64,000 nucleotides of DNA, from the NCBI GenBank assembly GCA_040507035.1, contig JBEVVR010000056.1:12545-76544 (forward strand). Reading direction: 5' to 3'. Below are positions 62,064-64,000 of this stretch, one piece after another (positions within the stretch are counted from its first letter, which is position 1; each line of letters starts with the position of its first letter). The translations under genes and the position numbers were made by a program. Origin of the DNA: Thiodiazotropha sp040507035 (lineage in GTDB: Bacteria > Pseudomonadota > Gammaproteobacteria > Chromatiales > Chromatiaceae). Below the pieces are notes generated by a model. The model searched no databases. It saw nothing but the letters and a program-made list of their open reading frames with translations, and was not told where the DNA came from.

Positions 62064-63269
62064 ATGCCCGACTGTCTCAGCGACAAACCCGTTACCAATG
62101 GCAGAACACTGCCAATGCCGGATGCCACCTCCCAGGCCGTCAGTGAACGGCTGTTGCGTCATATAAGGCGCACAATTGAGAAGGCGAATGGAGCCATTGC
62201 ATTCGATCGTTTTATGGAGATGGCCCTCTATGCGCCGGGGCTGGGATACTACGTGGCCGGAAGCCGTAAATTCGGTGAGCAGGGTGATTTCATCACCTCT
62301 CCAGAGGTATCGCCGCTTTTCGCCCAGTGTCTTGCTCGGCAAATTGAGCCGATATTGCAGCAGGTTGAGGCTGGCGGGATCTTGGAGTTCGGTGCCGGGT
62401 CGGGGCTCTTGGCATCCGATCTATTGGCAGAACTGGAGAAGCTCGGCAGGCTCCCTGGATGTTACTTGATCATGGAGGTCAGTCCCGAACTCAAAACGCG
62501 ACAGCTGGAAACCCTTGAGAGGCGTGTCCCTCATCTACTCCATCGGGTGCAGTGGTTGGAAACGATGCCGCAGAGTTTTAGCGGTGCTGTGATCGCCAAC
62601 GAGCTGCTGGATGCAATGCCGGTGAGTCGCTTTCGTATCACTGGGAACGGGGTCGAGGAGAGTTTTGTGGTCTGTGACGGAGAGGCACTGAGGGAGCAAT
62701 TCGATCGCCCGAAAACCCCCGATCTAGCGCGTGCGGTCGAGGCGATCATGCTGGCCCATGGGAAACTGCCCACGGGGTATATTTCCGAAATCAATCTTCG
62801 ACAATCGGCCTGGATAGGTGCCTTGGCAAGGGTGATGGATCGTGGTGCTGCACTTTTGATCGACTATGGCTATAGCGGTGCGGAGTACTATCATCCGCAA
62901 CGTCGCCAAGGCACCCTGATGTGCCACTATCGCCATCGTGCCCATGACGATCCCTTCCGCTGGATAGGTCTCCAGGATATTACCAGTCAGGTCGATTTCA
63001 CGGCCCTAGCCCGTGCCGCGGTGGAGGCCGGTTTCAAGTTGGGTGGCTATACCACTCAGGCCCATTTTCTCCTCGCCAACGGTCTGGATAGCCTATTGGC
63101 TGAATCAGATCCGAACGATCTACCCAGGCATATGTCCCTGGTCCAGGGCGTGAAGCGCCTGACTCTGCCGTCGGAGATGGGGGAGCGATTTAAAGTACTG
63201 GGACTGCTGAAGGATCTGGATAGCAATCTTCAGGGCTTCAGCCTGCGGGATTTCTGCGAACGCCTATAG
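62064..63269 (+). CDS. MidA/NDUFAF7-family SAM-dependent methyltransferase
   Basis: A 401-residue class I methyltransferase. GAIAFDRFMEMALYAPGLGYY and GDFITSPEVSPLFAQ are typical of the family, with the SAM-binding EFGAGSGLLASDLL and VIANELLDAMPV. In mitochondria NDUFAF7 methylates an arginine of complex I; the bacterial target is not established. The start could also be the ATG 51 bases later. No obvious operon partner. Confidence 0.9.
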   Translation: MPDCLSDKPVTNGRTLPMPDATSQAVSERLLRHIRRTIEKANGAIAFDRFMEMALYAPGLGYYVAGSRKFGEQGDFITSPEVSPLFAQCLARQIEPILQQVEAGGILEFGAGSGLLASDLLAELEKLGRLPGCYLIMEVSPELKTRQLETLERRVPHLLHRVQWLETMPQSFSGAVIANELLDAMPVSRFRITGNGVEESFVVCDGEALREQFDRPKTPDLARAVEAIMLAHGKLPTGYISEINLRQSAWIGALARVMDRGAALLIDYGYSGAEYYHPQRRQGTLMCHYRHRAHDDPFRWIGLQDITSQVDFTALARAAVEAGFKLGGYTTQAHFLLANGLDSLLAESDPNDLPRHMSLVQGVKRLTLPSEMGERFKVLGLLKDLDSNLQGFSLRDFCERL

Positions 63270-63336
63270 GCGGGGATGGTTGGAATAGCCCTTCAGCCGC
63301 TAAGCCAATAGTTGCTGGGACGCTATCGATTGGCAC

Positions 63337-63801
63337 TCATTCAAGGGCCTGAAAAGATGCGATCAGGGATGATTGCAGCAGCTCCAGGTATTCATCCTGA
63401 GAGTTATATCCCACAATCGGATCGGTCAAAGGTTCTCCGTCTGCGTCGACAATGATAAGCGTGGGAACAGCAAATATTTTATAGCGGTTCTTGAACTGTC
63501 GACTGCGTATGGGATCACCGTTGAAATCGATGATTTTGCCGTTTGAGTAGATATTAAATTCCCGAATAAGCGGCTGCCTGCTCTCATGCTGTTTAGCCAG
63601 GGGTTCAATGACCTCCTCCTTGAGTCGCCTGCAGTAGTCGCAGGTGTCGGTATTGAAGACGACCAGAATGGGAGAGTGGGTCTCGCGAGCGATGTGGGAG
63701 AGATCGGCCCAGTCATCAGTGGTCAATGTGGAGTCGGCGTAAGCGCTGCTAAGGAAGAGTAAAACTGCTGCGAATAGGTACTGCTTAATCATCGAATTCA
63801 T
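63337..63801 (-). CDS. periplasmic thioredoxin-like protein (SoxW-type)
   Basis: A 154-residue exported thioredoxin-fold protein with a signal (to AYADS), the active site DTCDYCRRL and a cis-Pro region AVPTLIIVDADG. CDYC with the following pattern is found in SoxW-like proteins that keep sulfur-oxidation proteins reduced. No sox gene is in the window, so SoxW is a resemblance only. In-frame ATG codons at 63801 and 63792 are both possible. Confidence 0.85.
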   Translation of the reverse strand: MNSMIKQYLFAAVLLFLSSAYADSTLTTDDWADLSHIARETHSPILVVFNTDTCDYCRRLKEEVIEPLAKQHESRQPLIREFNIYSNGKIIDFNGDPIRSRQFKNRYKIFAVPTLIIVDADGEPLTDPIVGYNSQDEYLELLQSSLIASFQALE

Positions 63802-64000
63802 ACTGCTGGTCGAATGATGAGCAGCAGTATATATAAAATTTCTAATATATCAATAAGATTTTCTCGTTCTGGCGTAATTTATACAATGTTCAATTACTCT
63901 ATGTGAGGCGATTCTCGCTTCAAATTCAGCCTCTTCTGGCTACTCATATTCTAGCCTGTCCGAATCGGTTATAGGGTCTGTTTTGATCCCTTTGGTGGTA

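Overview
The window reads as chromosomal DNA of a free-living or symbiotic gammaproteobacterium of sulfur-oxidising, Chromatiales-like type. This is an inference from three things: a complete cysE-iscRSUA-hscBA-fdx-iscX cluster of gammaproteobacterial order, periplasmic rhodaneses beside a YeeE/YedE sulfur transporter and multihaem cytochromes, and the proteobacterial dedicated sortase (Pds) system known from marine and sulfur gammaproteobacteria. Genes are dense, with many 4-base stop/start overlaps. I saw no phage, insertion sequence, CRISPR array, tRNA or rRNA.

Layout. 1-4.1 kb: a three-gene minus-strand operon of exported TPR proteins that runs off the left edge. 4.4-6.3 kb: a DUF3187 outer-membrane barrel and lgt. 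6.5-18.1 kb: a large divergent envelope/redox locus. Its minus arm holds a Tat-exported DUF1501-like protein, a dihaem LamG lipoprotein and a monohaem protein. Its plus arm holds an HzsA-related dihaem lipoprotein, two small outer-membrane barrels, a TlpA-type thioredoxin, a DUF4266 lipoprotein and a DUF3570 barrel. 18.4-24.8 kb: housekeeping (yajC-secD-secF, suhB, trmJ, cysE). 24.8-30.7 kb: the isc operon, with an apparent intrinsic terminator between iscA and hscB and a degenerate second copy of the iscX 3' end downstream.

30.9-35.7 kb: a minus-strand sulfur cluster (triple rhodanese, double rhodanese, YeeE/YedE permease, pentahaem cytochrome c). 36.2-47.7 kb: the Pds system in two halves. 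The histidine kinase and response regulator are on the minus strand. The OmpA-like PdsO, an unlisted 53-residue ORF, the VIT/vWA target with an LPQTA sorting signal and the class GN sortase are on the plus strand. Between the halves sits a minus-strand module of a PstS-like protein, a porin and a GGDEF-EAL sensor. The sortase operon appears to continue into a glutamine-amidotransferase-like protein and an L,D-transpeptidase. 49-64 kb: a c4-type dihaem cytochrome, mrcB, a PilZ-DUF1631-GGDEF-EAL protein, a nuclease-fold candidate, yoaA, a bacteriohaemerythrin with a Fur-box-like site, gdhA, a pteridine reductase, a MidA-family methyltransferase and a periplasmic thioredoxin-like protein.

The most likely under-described system is the 6.5-18.1 kb haem/Tat/LamG/HzsA-like/DUF4266-DUF3570 locus. 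Next in interest are the rearranged Pds locus with its small ORF and embedded c-di-GMP module, and the internal terminator of the isc operon. All functional statements are from reading motifs by eye; no searches were run.
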